From Capillidium heterosporum (Eukaryota > Entomophthoromycota > Entomophthoromycetes > Entomophthorales > Capillidiaceae), in assembly GCA_016630905.1 (NCBI GenBank), contig WBMQ01000002.1, positions 2,790,001 to 2,854,000 on the forward strand: a DNA stretch of 64,000 nucleotides. Reading direction: 5' to 3'. Shown piece after piece: positions 9,876 through 20,600 of the stretch (positions within the stretch are counted from its first letter, which is position 1; each line of letters opens with the position of its first letter). The position numbers and the translations under genes were made by a program. Under the pieces are notes generated by a model that saw only the letters and a list, made by a program, of their open reading frames with translations, ran no database searches and was not told the DNA's origin.

Positions 9876-12800
9876 TTATTTAGCATGCTTTGACTTGGGC
9901 TCTTTAGTTAGCTTAGTAGGGACGACGACATCCAACTTGGACTTAGCTGTAGTACTAGCATCCAAACTGCTGCCTTTGAAGTAGGAGTTCAACGGGTCAT
10001 TGGAGTAGTCGTCGATCTCTTTGGTAATATCCTCCAACTGCTGGCTATAGGTCGCAAGTCCAGGTAAGTTACCCAAGCTATTTTTGATAATAGGAATGCC
10101 GTTAAGAAGCTCGCTGAGGTCGATCTGTTGTCGAAGCAAAGAAACAATCTGGGCGTTACGCTTAGCCAAAAGTTGTCGATGTTGATTCAGATAGTCGATC
10201 TGAAAGAAGACAGCCTCCTCGTGGTGCTTAGCCGACTGCTTGGTCCGATCATACATATGGATGGCACTGTCAATTTCTTGGTCCAAAATCTTGTACCCCT
10301 TCAACATCTTGTTCCGCTCCAAATATAGATTCTTGACCAGGGAGACTAGGTCCTCCTTGTCGAACTTATTTAGGTCAAGCTTGATGTTGTAGAACGGTAG
10401 GATATCGCTGCTCTCTAGATCCGATGGAGTGACATTCAAGTTGGTGATGTTGGTTTCAGGGGATTCAAGCGTTGCTTGGATAGCCTTCTTTATATTAGTA
10501 AAGGTAGTTGACAACGAATCAGAGGATTTAACATTCTCGGTGGCTTTTAGATCAGGGATCGACAGTGCTTTGGGATCTAAGATATCGGGGAAATTGCTTA
10601 AATTGCTTCGCAGTACATCAGGCTCGGAAATAGCAAGGTCCTTTTTACCGATTCTCGAAACTTTTGAAGTGCCATTAGAGATCTCCATTACATAGGATAA
10701 TGGTGGACTATTTTTCTCAGAAATAGACTGAGGAGAATTAACACTCGAAGGTTCCGAACTTTTGACTCCGTTGACGTGCTTAGTTGGCGTAGGATCGGCG
10801 GAAATACTTTGAGGGTCGGCTGGAACTTCAGGGATAGGAGATTCCTTCAGCTGATTAGCGGGAACGACTGGCGTATCATCAGGGGGAAGGGGCGTTAATA
10901 GTTGATATTCAGTCGAAAGCGAAGTTTCAGGGATATCTTCGAGATTTTCATCAGCCTGTTTTTTCTTCTTTTTGTTCTTTTTCTTTTTACTTTTCACCTC
11001 TGAACTTTCAACTACCTGACCTTCTCTCTCGTTCTTCGGTTCGTCCAGATCCCACTCGTCAAGCAGCTGTCTCTGCTTGTACATAGCTTTATCTTCCTCG
11101 AGTATACGTAGGCCATCACGAAGTAAAAATTTTCCAATTATACCACCCAACATCCTCCGTCCGGCTTTGATGCCCTCTTCGAAATCCTCGATCGCAGCCG
11201 CATGTTGGGTATCTCGCGCGTTCAAAGTAGGCTCATAAACTGTAAAATAAGATTCAAAGAAATAATTAGTTTGCATATATAGTGCTTCTAGTATTAGTGC
11301 TTCTATTGTTAGTGAAACGGTTGAAACGTAGAACTTCAGTGGGAAGAGCTCCTCAATGGAAGTTATCACAAACTCCCGGTACACCTTGTAAGTTGATTCG
11401 AATTTGTTGATCAAGGACTTAAACTCCTTGTTCTGCAGCAGGGAACTCTCGGCTGAAGTCGACCTTGCTTTTTTCCATAGGTCGAGTATATCCTTCCGAA
11501 GCGTCTGGACTTCTACAAACTTGGTATCGAATTTATCCATAATGCCATTGAGTATGCTTTCGTTTTTCGACGCGATATCATCGTTCTGCTTAAAGGCTAC
11601 CTCATTAGCTTTCAAAATATCCTTAATTTTGAACTGCAACGAAGAGTCTGGACGCTGGTAATCGAGGTTGAATAATGCACTTAATCCATTCAAAAATCTA
11701 CTGGCGCTGTCAGTTCTACCTTTATCTTCATTGATGCGCTTCATTATAAAGGCTAGTCCATTATTCTCGCTGTATAGACAAGCCCTCTTCTTTGCCAAAG
11801 TCAACATCTTCTGAGACATCTCCTTCATATCATTTGTAAACTCCAATATAAAATTAAAAGTTTCGGTCTTCATATTTAGGAAGTTAGTAAGCGTAGAGTT
11901 GAGATGTTCGAGGTATTCTGTAAAATCGACTTCATCAACTGAGCTATTATCAGACTTGACTTTGGATGTCGGCTTCTTTCCATTCTTCTTGAGACCTATA
12001 TCATTCATCGAATCCAGGAAAGGTAGCCTGATATTATCTTCGTACTTGGCATGAAAATCGAAAATTTTACATTTTTGAGGGTCTGAAAATAATCGTCGGT
12101 TGGAATCCAGGCGGATCAAGCCCTCCAAATAGTCGTTTACGATCCTCCAAGCTTCGGTTGCATTGCTCTGCCATATACTTAAGCTCTCAGGAACCGACTT
12201 CATGAAGCTACGGTTGGAATCCAAGATAAAATTCCGCACATCCTCAGGAGTCTTACTGTTTTCGATAGTGTGCCCACAGTTTGGAGTAGAGATGTTTATC
12301 TGTAACGCCGGCGATATAAATCGAAGATTAGCGAAGCTGCCCTCGTTTAGGATCATTGTTCCCTTTTCTGAGAGATCTATGTCCGGTAGAAACAACGCAC
12401 AGCTGTCTTCCACGTTGACAGAAATATCGGGTACATTTAGAACTTCAAAACTCGATTCCAACAGCCTAAAAAAATCAAAAATGACATCGGCTTTGCTGAA
12501 ACTTTCTACCGCATTTAGGGCTGACTCTATCAACTTTGCTACCAGGTCGCCATTTGAATGTCGTAAAAATGTACAGGGTTGGTTTTTGGTTAGAGGTCGC
12601 TTGAAATCCTCTCTGATTAATTTGAAGTAATTTAGGCAAGCATCTATATCCTTGGTTGGGCCAGCAAATTCTACCTTTTGATTTTGGTTGAAAACTTGTT
12701 CACCTTTAGACATGTAGTACTCCTTCTTGAAAACTAAAGAAACCCATTCGCGGCAGTATACGCAGTTGTTGGTGTCGCATGCTCTGAACTTCTTGACTTC

Positions 12801-12956
12801 CTTTGCTACCACGTTGACCGGAACTCGAAGCTTGAACTCGGGGTTTACTTTCTTGGCACCTTTCTTGCCGGGCTGGCTGATCTCTCTTTTATCAACTCTT
12901 TGTAAAGCCGTTACAATTGATGGCCCATGTAGATTTGCGATATCTGTTAAACTCAT
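9876..12956 (-). CDS. Large hydrophilic orphan protein, 1026 aa
   Basis: One uninterrupted frame from ATG 12956 to the stop at 9876. I do not recognise the family. Residues about 1-120 hold a short basic region and a cysteine cluster (CDTNNCVYCREW). About 120-620 is helical and charged, with a conserved-looking block EEGIKAGRRMLGGIIGKFLL near its end. About 650-860 is low-complexity, with a lysine tract (KSKKKKNKKKKK, possible nuclear signal) and Ser/Pro/Glu-rich linkers. The last 170 residues look like coiled coil (NLYLERNKMLKGYKILDQEI, LLAKRNAQIVSLLRQQ) with a basic tail. No transmembrane segment. The architecture suits a scaffold protein, but no function is claimed. No introns needed. Confidence 0.75.
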   Translation of the reverse strand: MSLTDIANLHGPSIVTALQRVDKREISQPGKKGAKKVNPEFKLRVPVNVVAKEVKKFRACDTNNCVYCREWVSLVFKKEYYMSKGEQVFNQNQKVEFAGPTKDIDACLNYFKLIREDFKRPLTKNQPCTFLRHSNGDLVAKLIESALNAVESFSKADVIFDFFRLLESSFEVLNVPDISVNVEDSCALFLPDIDLSEKGTMILNEGSFANLRFISPALQINISTPNCGHTIENSKTPEDVRNFILDSNRSFMKSVPESLSIWQSNATEAWRIVNDYLEGLIRLDSNRRLFSDPQKCKIFDFHAKYEDNIRLPFLDSMNDIGLKKNGKKPTSKVKSDNSSVDEVDFTEYLEHLNSTLTNFLNMKTETFNFILEFTNDMKEMSQKMLTLAKKRACLYSENNGLAFIMKRINEDKGRTDSASRFLNGLSALFNLDYQRPDSSLQFKIKDILKANEVAFKQNDDIASKNESILNGIMDKFDTKFVEVQTLRKDILDLWKKARSTSAESSLLQNKEFKSLINKFESTYKVYREFVITSIEELFPLKFYVSTVSLTIEALILEALYMQTNYFFESYFTVYEPTLNARDTQHAAAIEDFEEGIKAGRRMLGGIIGKFLLRDGLRILEEDKAMYKQRQLLDEWDLDEPKNEREGQVVESSEVKSKKKKNKKKKKQADENLEDIPETSLSTEYQLLTPLPPDDTPVVPANQLKESPIPEVPADPQSISADPTPTKHVNGVKSSEPSSVNSPQSISEKNSPPLSYVMEISNGTSKVSRIGKKDLAISEPDVLRSNLSNFPDILDPKALSIPDLKATENVKSSDSLSTTFTNIKKAIQATLESPETNITNLNVTPSDLESSDILPFYNIKLDLNKFDKEDLVSLVKNLYLERNKMLKGYKILDQEIDSAIHMYDRTKQSAKHHEEAVFFQIDYLNQHRQLLAKRNAQIVSLLRQQIDLSELLNGIPIIKNSLGNLPGLATYSQQLEDITKEIDDYSNDPLNSYFKGSSLDASTTAKSKLDVVVPTKLTKEPKSKHAK

Positions 12957-13965
12957 TACTGTTATCTTGTATCTTGAATATTCGAAATTTTGCTATGTGA
13001 AAAGCTGATTTGGCAAATATCTCTTCATTTCGTTAGATCAAAAAGTTGCAATTATTTGAACAAATTAAATTGAGATAAAGTCTGTTGTTTAGATACTTTA
13101 TTCGTTTGTTCAGCTAAAGCCTTTATTTGAAAACTACACTTGTTTGCTGGGAATCAAGTTCATTATATCACATAGCTTTTATATGGTATTTACCCTGTTC
13201 TAAACAAAAGAAAGTAAGAGTCGATATGATGGCTAATGCGATGAATCTTGTAGGAAATTAATTGAACATGAATATAGCAAGGTTTAGTGCATAGCATTTA
13301 AATAGGTCTAGGTAGATTTTACATCTATTTAGAATAGGATATCAAAGAATGCTACCTTGGCCATTATTAATTTTACTGTTGATTAAACTACAAGAAAAAC
13401 AAGCTAGCTTATATAAGACACATTCCTATTACATTTTTATATTATGTAAAATCACTAGCATTTATAAAGTATATCTTAGTCAAGCGATTGTTTCCTATAT
13501 ACTCAACTCAATATTTTTCTATAGCAGTATTCATTAAATCTCGTCAATTATACTTTAATCTAAACGAATTTGTAAATTTGTAAATTGAATATCCTATATA
13601 CTAATATATATATAAATGACTTAAGCTTGGTAGTAAAGCCAGTGTAGGCCCATCAGCTCGCTCAAGACAAGCCTAAGAAATCCGAGTATCAAATAGCGGA
13701 TATTCTAAAATTTCTATATCTTATACTCAAGGAAATATCGAATTTAATCTTTGTGTAGACCGTTCTTATGTAAATTGTTGGCTACGTTGTTTTCAGTCTA
13801 AAGAAATGTCAGATACAAGTGATATCTTAACAATTTACCTGACTAACCAAATAATGAAAAACAGCCTCCTTGGCCCAATCTTGATTGTAGTAGTTGGCCT
13901 TCCTACTGGCTTCCAAATTTATGCTACTATCTCCAAATACAATCTAAAAAGCAAGTTAGAAGGAG
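12957..13965. other. Intergenic region, no confident gene
   Basis: Upstream of the 1026-aa gene and downstream of the SWI/SNF subunit. A short plus-strand frame at about 13647-13759 has coding-like composition (KKSEYQIADILKFLYLILKE) but no start and no partner exon that I can support. The rest is AT-rich. Confidence 0.4.
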
Positions 13966-15500
13966 CTAAAATACCATGTATACATCTAAATCTTGAGCTT
14001 GGGAGGCCATCCACTGGTTTATAAAGTTGGCAGGATCATTTACAAATTTAAGCAAAAAGTCACGCTTTAAACGAGCATTGTTAATGGCAACCAAGTTCGA
14101 GGCTATCTAAAGCAAAGGTAAGTAAAGTTTAAGTAAATGTTGGTACTCTATCCTCGAGCGCATATAGACTACGATTGACTTGATTGTTCCCAAGGATGGT
14201 GGAGATCTTGGATTTGAACTCGTCATCGGTTTCTACAGTGATATCGAACATTGCAGGTGAAGACTCGTTGATATCGGACCTAGGGTATATCAGTACTTGT
14301 AAACGTTGCTAGTATATACTGGAAGGGGTATTGGATGACGATAGGCTCAGGCGGTAACAGGTGTTTAGCCAAAAGACTGGGGAGTTGGGAAAGATTTATC
14401 ATGGGCATATTAAATAGCTAAAAGATTCGTTAAATATAGTTTAAAAGGTCCATACTTTGCTCAGCCTGGAATCACATCGAACTAGTTGAAAGTCCTTCTC
14501 ATCTTTAAGTTTGTAGTACTTGAAAAGAAATTAGCTTTGGTATATTTTAAAAATACCTTGCAGTACTGCCAAATTGAAACGATGGCGTCGGAAACTGTAA
14601 CTAAAGCCAAGGGAGTGGTCAGAGCCTTGGCGCCGTAATCGGATTTAGTAGGCAGTTCCAAAGGGCAGGCGTTTATAATGGAGGCTAGTTCTTTGGAAGG
14701 TTGGAACAGGGCACTTGGGTTATTTAATTGAATGATAATTTTCGCAAACAGATTGTTTACGAACCCCTGCCTTTTGACTTCAAATCCATCGCTTTCCTTT
14801 GGGTTGTTGCTTGAAAGCCACTATTCCAATATAGATTAGCCCAATATTTTTATGGGATAGATTACTTCAATATAGGTTATGCTGTTCCAAACTTCATTCG
14901 ACTGTTCATCTAAGGTGTAGGTTCCAACATCGATAACCAGTGACTTTATCAATGAGGATAGCTTTCTTGGCGTTGACTTGGACCTCAAACTTGAGCTATT
15001 AAACTAGAAAATTTAGTAATTAGCCAATTTAGAAATACTTACATCGAGAAGCTTCCCATCAATTTTCAAAGTCCAACTTGCAGGGTCAACAGTTTGATCG
15101 CCTTGAGACTCCAGCTGGTTGTATGAAATATTTGAAATGAAAAGTCTTAATGTACGATTAATCTAAATTGTTAATTGAAATAAGCCAAGCAATAGCTTAC
15201 TCTAGCTGGTTTCATGTTGTTCTCTTGATATTCCATACGCTTTCTCAATATCTGTGCATCCAGTCTCTTCTCGGAGGCAAGCAGCTGATTGTACAATTTC
15301 GATTCGGGGATCAAGTTGACTAGTTTCTCATTCAAGATTTTTTCAATTGGTTTACGCTGTCTTGAATTCCTTGAGTTGGGGTTGTTTAAATTTTGTGGCA
15401 TCGCTGAGGCGGCAGAACGCTTACGTAAACTTCCCATACCAGACAGACCGCCTAAATTTACCATCTCATGATCTTGTGGAGTTGGAACATTTTCACTCAT
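13966..15500 (-). CDS. SNF12: SWI/SNF-family chromatin remodelling subunit, SMARCD/Snf12/Rsc6 type
   Basis: Eight exons on the minus strand: 15500-15201, 15162-15043, 15003-14866, 14820-14557, 14518-14456, 14417-14320, 14279-14147, 14106-13966. They join in frame to 418 residues with introns of 38-45 nt. Family marks: LIPESKLYNQLLASEKRLDA followed by ILRKRMEYQE, TLRLFISNISYNQ, ASWTLKIDGKLLD, a divergent SWIB domain (ELASIINACPLEL ... VSDAIVSIWQYCKYYKLKDE ... VRCDSRLSKLFN), then the C-terminal helices (SLYALEDRIASNLVAINNAR, KRDFLLKFVNDPANFINQWM). The protein would be a core accessory subunit of a SWI/SNF or RSC complex in the nucleus. One fungus can carry two paralogues, so Snf12 versus Rsc6 is not settled. 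The chosen ATG at 15500 is the first in frame; an upstream exon is possible. Confidence 0.92.
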
Positions 15501-16076
15501 CTTATCTAAAAGTTCAGACCTTGATAAACCTGAGATATTCTTCAATAGATTTGGTTTCTGGAAAATGGCTAAAATTGCACCTAAAATCTCCTTTGCAAAT
15601 CGATGGTGAATTAAATGGGGGTAAATATTTTATCTAATAAGGCAGCCTAAAGCTTTCATTTATTGGTACCTCCTTGTATTCACATGAAGCCTTAAATTGC
15701 TCCAAGAAAATGCTTTTTGTTAAAGCTAACTAGTATTCAATCAATTAATAAATAGCCAGGTTCTATTTGACAAAGCTTTGCAGTTTCTATCTAGTGGTAT
15801 ATTTATCTTCCAGATTTATAATGTTTGGCAAAAGATTCAAACTTTTGCTTGAGGGTTTTTGGAAAAGGTTTGTAGACCTTTAATTCGAACTTTGACTTAT
15901 TCTGTTTACAATTAGCAGATATACTCTTACAATTGAAAATAAAAAACATAGTCAGTTAATCTTGAACACAGTATTATCTATTAATTTTTCTCAGGGTCGC
16001 TTAACCTTAGCAGTAATATGCATAAAGTCAATATGCTATAAGAATTCGTATTGTGGGTTTACAAAGTGCATTGTAA
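15501..16076. other. Intergenic region between divergent genes
   Basis: Holds the promoters of the SNF12-type gene and of the basic protein at 16077. It contains one small minus-strand ORF, listed next. Confidence 0.4.
15803..15949 (-). CDS. Possible small ORF, 48 aa, or terminal exon of an unrecognised gene
   Basis: ATG at 15949, stop at 15803. The last 30 residues (FELKVYKPFPKTLKQKFESF, then AKHYKSGR) have regular amphipathic spacing unlike the surrounding AT-rich DNA. The first residues contain two cysteines but could be intron read-through (gtaag at 15931, acag at 15903). No family recognised; low confidence. Confidence 0.2.
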   Translation of the reverse strand: MFFIFNCKSISANCKQNKSKFELKVYKPFPKTLKQKFESFAKHYKSGR

Positions 16077-16767
16077 ATGAATTGGACTGGTGGTAAAAGG
16101 TAAACGCTTTACAGCTACACTATTTACATAACCCATCGAAATTCAGAAATCAAGCCTTGAAAAAGCTAAATCGACCTAGGAGGGAGCCAAACTTTAAAGC
16201 GGGAATACCTACCAAAAAGAGTTCTTACAATCTTCATCAAAGCCTGGATATATTAACTTTAAACCAGCCTACGTTGGTGTTGTTTCAAGAATCAGTTGCT
16301 GACAGTTCTCACTCATTCAATCCAGTTCAAGATATGCATTTCAAGGATGTTGTAAAAGCTAAAAGAACTAGCAAAAGAAATGCTGACATTCCCGATGAAA
16401 AGTTAAAATGGCAAAGCCCAGAACCTGCAACATATGAAAACCCTAACAAGTCATCCGACAAGAAAAAGGAGAACTATGAAAATATCGAAAATTCCAGTTT
16501 ACACAAGAATTCGGCAAGTCCATTACTAAAGAAAGAAGATTTAATACGACAGGAAGGAAGGCAAAAGCAGCAGACTAAAGTCGAAGATGTCATCAAGAAT
16601 GTCGAGGTAAAGAAGATTTCGAGGGAAAGCAGTTATAGGAAAGGATTAATTGTAATAAAAAATCAGCTACAAGAATTAGTAGCCAATGTAGAGGTAATCT
16701 ATATTTTTTATGGCTAACAAAACCCTAGGGGCTAATCAAATATGGTGGAAATGTGGATTTACCTTGA
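16077..16767 (+). CDS. Basic, mostly disordered protein, function unknown
   Basis: Proposed exons 16077-16099, 16147-16693 and 16729-16767, giving 202 residues in one frame. The start MNWTGGKRNQALKKLNRPRR fits a pattern seen in several fungal nuclear proteins, where W-x-GG-x-R-N opens the chain. The rest is polar and Lys/Ser/Asn-rich with no globular domain visible. A short helical stretch lies near the end (RKGLIVIKNQLQELVANVE). The first intron (47 nt) is well supported by frame; the last exon is weak, and the protein may instead end differently. No function assigned. Confidence 0.45.
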
Positions 16768-17624
16768 TATCTAAATTTAAATACTTGGGCCTTAGGATTC
16801 AGCTATAATCAAGAATTTCACTGCTTCATACTATTTCCATTTGCATATCTAGCTTTATAGCGTATAAATTTAAATAAACATAGATAGATGTTGCAAATAA
16901 ACACGGTGTAAATTAAATATAGCCTCGTATGATGCCGAAACTATTTATTAATAGAACGGCACGTAGATCCTATTGAAAATAGCTACTCACTAATTTAGAT
17001 CCGAGAATTCGATGCTTCAAACTCAAACTTTACGATCCCAGCCTTCGATGTGACTGCTAAGGTTTCATAGTACATGACACATGATAGGCCAAAGTGGCAT
17101 AAATTACCCAATACTGCTCAAATTAACGTCTTTTCAAAAGTATGCCCGCTTGTGTTTACAGCTACAACCCACAGTGAAATAGGCTATTTAGGGCTAACAA
17201 ATTACTAATAAGATTGCATAGTTAGCAAGTGTTTCATATCGAGGCATTGTATTGGCTCGTCGACAGCAAACTTAAACAAAACCATAATAAGAAATGTTTT
17301 AAACTGGTTTGTGGAAAGTGATTTAATACCTTTTGAGTTTGTCTCTTGATTTGAGTTGCCTTCCATAACCAGCCCAACTATTCTTCCAAAGTTCAAACTA
17401 CGGTAAGTCACTGACTAGCTGAACCTAACTTGTTTAACTTCCCCTTGCTGGTTTTACAATTAAGCTTTTCACAGGTCTAAATATTTCTTCCCTTTTAGAA
17501 TAAAGGTTACTGATATCACCATAAATCGATACCTTTGACGACAGTGGACAGCGAACAGAGCTATTTAGATAAACTTCGTTAGTATTGTAATATTCAAATC
17601 GACCTCCACCAAGTTCTGTTGCAG
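16768..17624. other. Intergenic region upstream of the kinase gene
   Basis: AT-rich. A minus-strand frame at 17205-17411 has an ATG and could be spliced (gtatta to ttaag), but coding support is poor. Probably promoter and 5' leader of the kinase. Confidence 0.4.
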
Positions 17625-20600
17625 ATGAGTAAGATGCCCCACGATGTATATTACACAGTCAGCCCAGAATCGATCAAGCAGGCTAGCTCTGATATGGACT
17701 TGGATATGAGCAACGAGAACAACTGCATCGATCACTTTAACTTTTCAGACGATGCCAATTCAGATTCAACCTTCAAGTCGCCAAGTTTTAAAGAAGGTTC
17801 AACTAGACGTTTAGAGAAATCTAAAGGTAAGTCACTAAGCTATAAACATACACATAAACTAATATATACCCAGAGTTTAGAAGGATTGTGAACTACAACA
17901 ATACCCAATCAAGAGGATCCCTTTCTACCGATGAAATGTTAAAGATAAACACTGAAAAATCGAGATCAATCGATATCGTACAGGGCAACCTGAAGATCTC
18001 CGAACTAAGGAGAAATCGATCGTTTCGTAAAATGCTTGACTCACCAGAGATGTCTCCAAATGAGAATCGAAGTCATCACCTTGAGAGATCCCATTCCATG
18101 TATGGTGGATTCAAACCACCTAGCTCGAGCTCCTCTTCAACTAAAATATCACCCAAGGCTGAATCAGTGTCAGAGTATAATTTGGATGACAAGAACGTTG
18201 GGAAAGAACAAGGTAACGACGATTCAAGCAGTTGTGATGAAGTTCTACCACTTCCTGATATCTCTCAAAACTACGGCCATCAGTCAAACTCTAGTGCTAA
18301 ATCTCATGGCGAAGATAAAGTAGCTAGGTTTAGAAGAAGCCACGAAGGGCTTTCTTTCCTAGCAGTTCAGAGTTTATCTAATTTGGCTAAAAAACGGGGT
18401 GCGATGACATTAAACCCTAACGAAAAATCGCCCAATACCAACTTCCATATCCATACCGATTCCGATAAGTTAAAGCATAATTGGGTTTTAGATGAGTATC
18501 TCTCTTCATCTTTGGACTCAAATACATCGACTGAATCCTTTTCGACTCCTTCAAGTTCACGTTCAAAGTCACGCTCACTGGGCCTAATCAACACAATCCA
18601 CAATTCGCCACAGTCATCCGTTGATGAAACCAGTATAATAGGTGACAAATCCAACCATAGCACCACTCCTAAAGTCCAAAGTAAAGATACCCCTCAATCG
18701 CTGTTAGAACCCTTGACCATACCAATGATGCGTAAGCGTAGCAATAGCATTGCAGTAGTTCTTGGAAAATCCGGTTCACTATTAACCGTGATGAATCCTT
18801 TAGCTACTAGCACTAGCCTTAAATCAGCAAATACCACCGACGGCCACTCAGAAAGTCTACCTGATTCGGAAGCAAGCTTTTTCAACAGCCTCAGCTCAAT
18901 GCAAACTCCTACTCTGAATGAACCTTATCTAAGCAGCAACTTATTTCCAGATTTAGGGTACGATGAAGCGGTAGCTGGGTTCGACTACAATTCTTTCCAG
19001 CCTCCACTTGGTAAAGAGCTACAAGATCAACTGCTTGCTGAACTTCATCTGGCTAAAAAATCCGCCGATTACGAAATCCAGAATACACTTTTGGATTGGC
19101 GTCGTAAACATGCGGAGCATGAATTTATTGAGTTTTCAAAGCTAGCCTCCGACAAGGAGTTTAAGCCTCAGAGGTAATATTTTATTTTGATATACTTGCT
19201 TATCCATTTTTATAGAGGAGTACTGACTAAAATGGCTACTTTGACTTCAGTCCCAAGGTGCTATAAAAAACACCAAGTTGATCTACATTCCAACAGTTGG
19301 CCGCCAACTTATTTAGGTAACTTTAACACCCTTAATTTTTAGTAATGATTCAACAAAGCTTCCGCCGACTCTATATTCCTTGATAAAATTGAAGACCTTG
19401 CTGAACGAATAGTTGAAACCACAGAGGAGATGATGATTGAGACAGATATTTGCCAGGACATATTAAAGGAGTTTCGTGTCATGCTACAGGCTTTGCGAAA
19501 GAAAGCGGTTGGGAATGCCGAGGCAGAGGATTTATTGTCCAAGCTTTTGTTCGAGTTTTCACCCTGTTGCCGTATCATTGAGTACTTGGTAATTTTGTTT
19601 AAAATATACTTTCTAACCTTACTTTTTAGCGGGAATGTACACTTCATCAACTGAACGTAAAAGCCAAATTAAGCGAGTTTAATGAGAACGAATTACTTTA
19701 CTCCCCCACTGCTACCTCATTTCAAATTTCTTCCCCGTTAAAAGGCAACTACAGCTTCAACAACGATTTAAAAAGCCCATTGAAAGATTTAATAAGCTTA
19801 GATTTGCCGAGCACTATTTCAGATCTAGACTCAACTCAAGCAGCGTCATCAAATCTCTCCAATCTTATAAATCGAAGCAAAGAAGAAACATCAAAGAAAA
19901 ATGAAAGAAGTTCACAAACTTTTACCACTAGTTTCGATGATTCAAGATCCGAATATGCCCACAACAATAGTGGCTTGTCGCCAAATAGAACTGGTTCTTC
20001 AAAGCCCAATATGCTGCGGCGTCTTTCATTTCAGATAGGAAGTTCGTATGCCCCAAGCCCAAACGAAAAGCTTTTCAAGAAGAAATCTTCGAGCGGTCTA
20101 AGTCCAAAAGTGAGTTTATCCAACATGTCCAATGCATTCAGTTGGCTCAACCCAGGAAAGATAAAGCCCTTTGCATCACTTCACGCCCCCAAGAAATTCC
20201 AAAACTACGAAGATATGAAGTCCAAACAAGGCTTAAGGTCCCCCAGCCATCTGCGAGCTAAGTCTGGAGATGTTAGTTTAATAAATGGATGGCCTTACGC
20301 CACGAGCTATCCAGAAAAGGAGATCCACTCGTTCGGCCCCAACGTGTATTCCGAATCCATGGTCTGTAGGATATGTGATGACCTTGTGAGTTCCGGCGAT
20401 TTTGACCAACATTCAGAAGAGTGTGCGATTAATCAGATCCATATGATGCGGCTTCATGAGATATGTTCGAAGGTTAAGCGCTGCTACCAAAATTTGGACG
20501 ATTTACGTGAAACTATTGGGACCTCAAACGCCAGCTTCTTCATCCTTTGTAACGAGTCCTGTGAGAAATTGAAGGACGTTTTAGGGCTAGACGGTGACCT

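Noticed and set aside
13647-13759. Plus-strand coding-like run (KKSEYQIADILKFLYLILKE)
   Set aside because: No start codon or partner exon is visible, although an acceptor-like gtgtag precedes it. Kept only as a note.
13806-14024. 72-codon plus-strand ORF with ATG
   Set aside because: Covers the last exon of the SNF12-type gene in antisense; a shadow.
17205-17411. Minus-strand frame with ATG and a possible intron
   Set aside because: Short, low coding character, and it lies in what should be the promoter of the kinase gene; no second exon could be supported.
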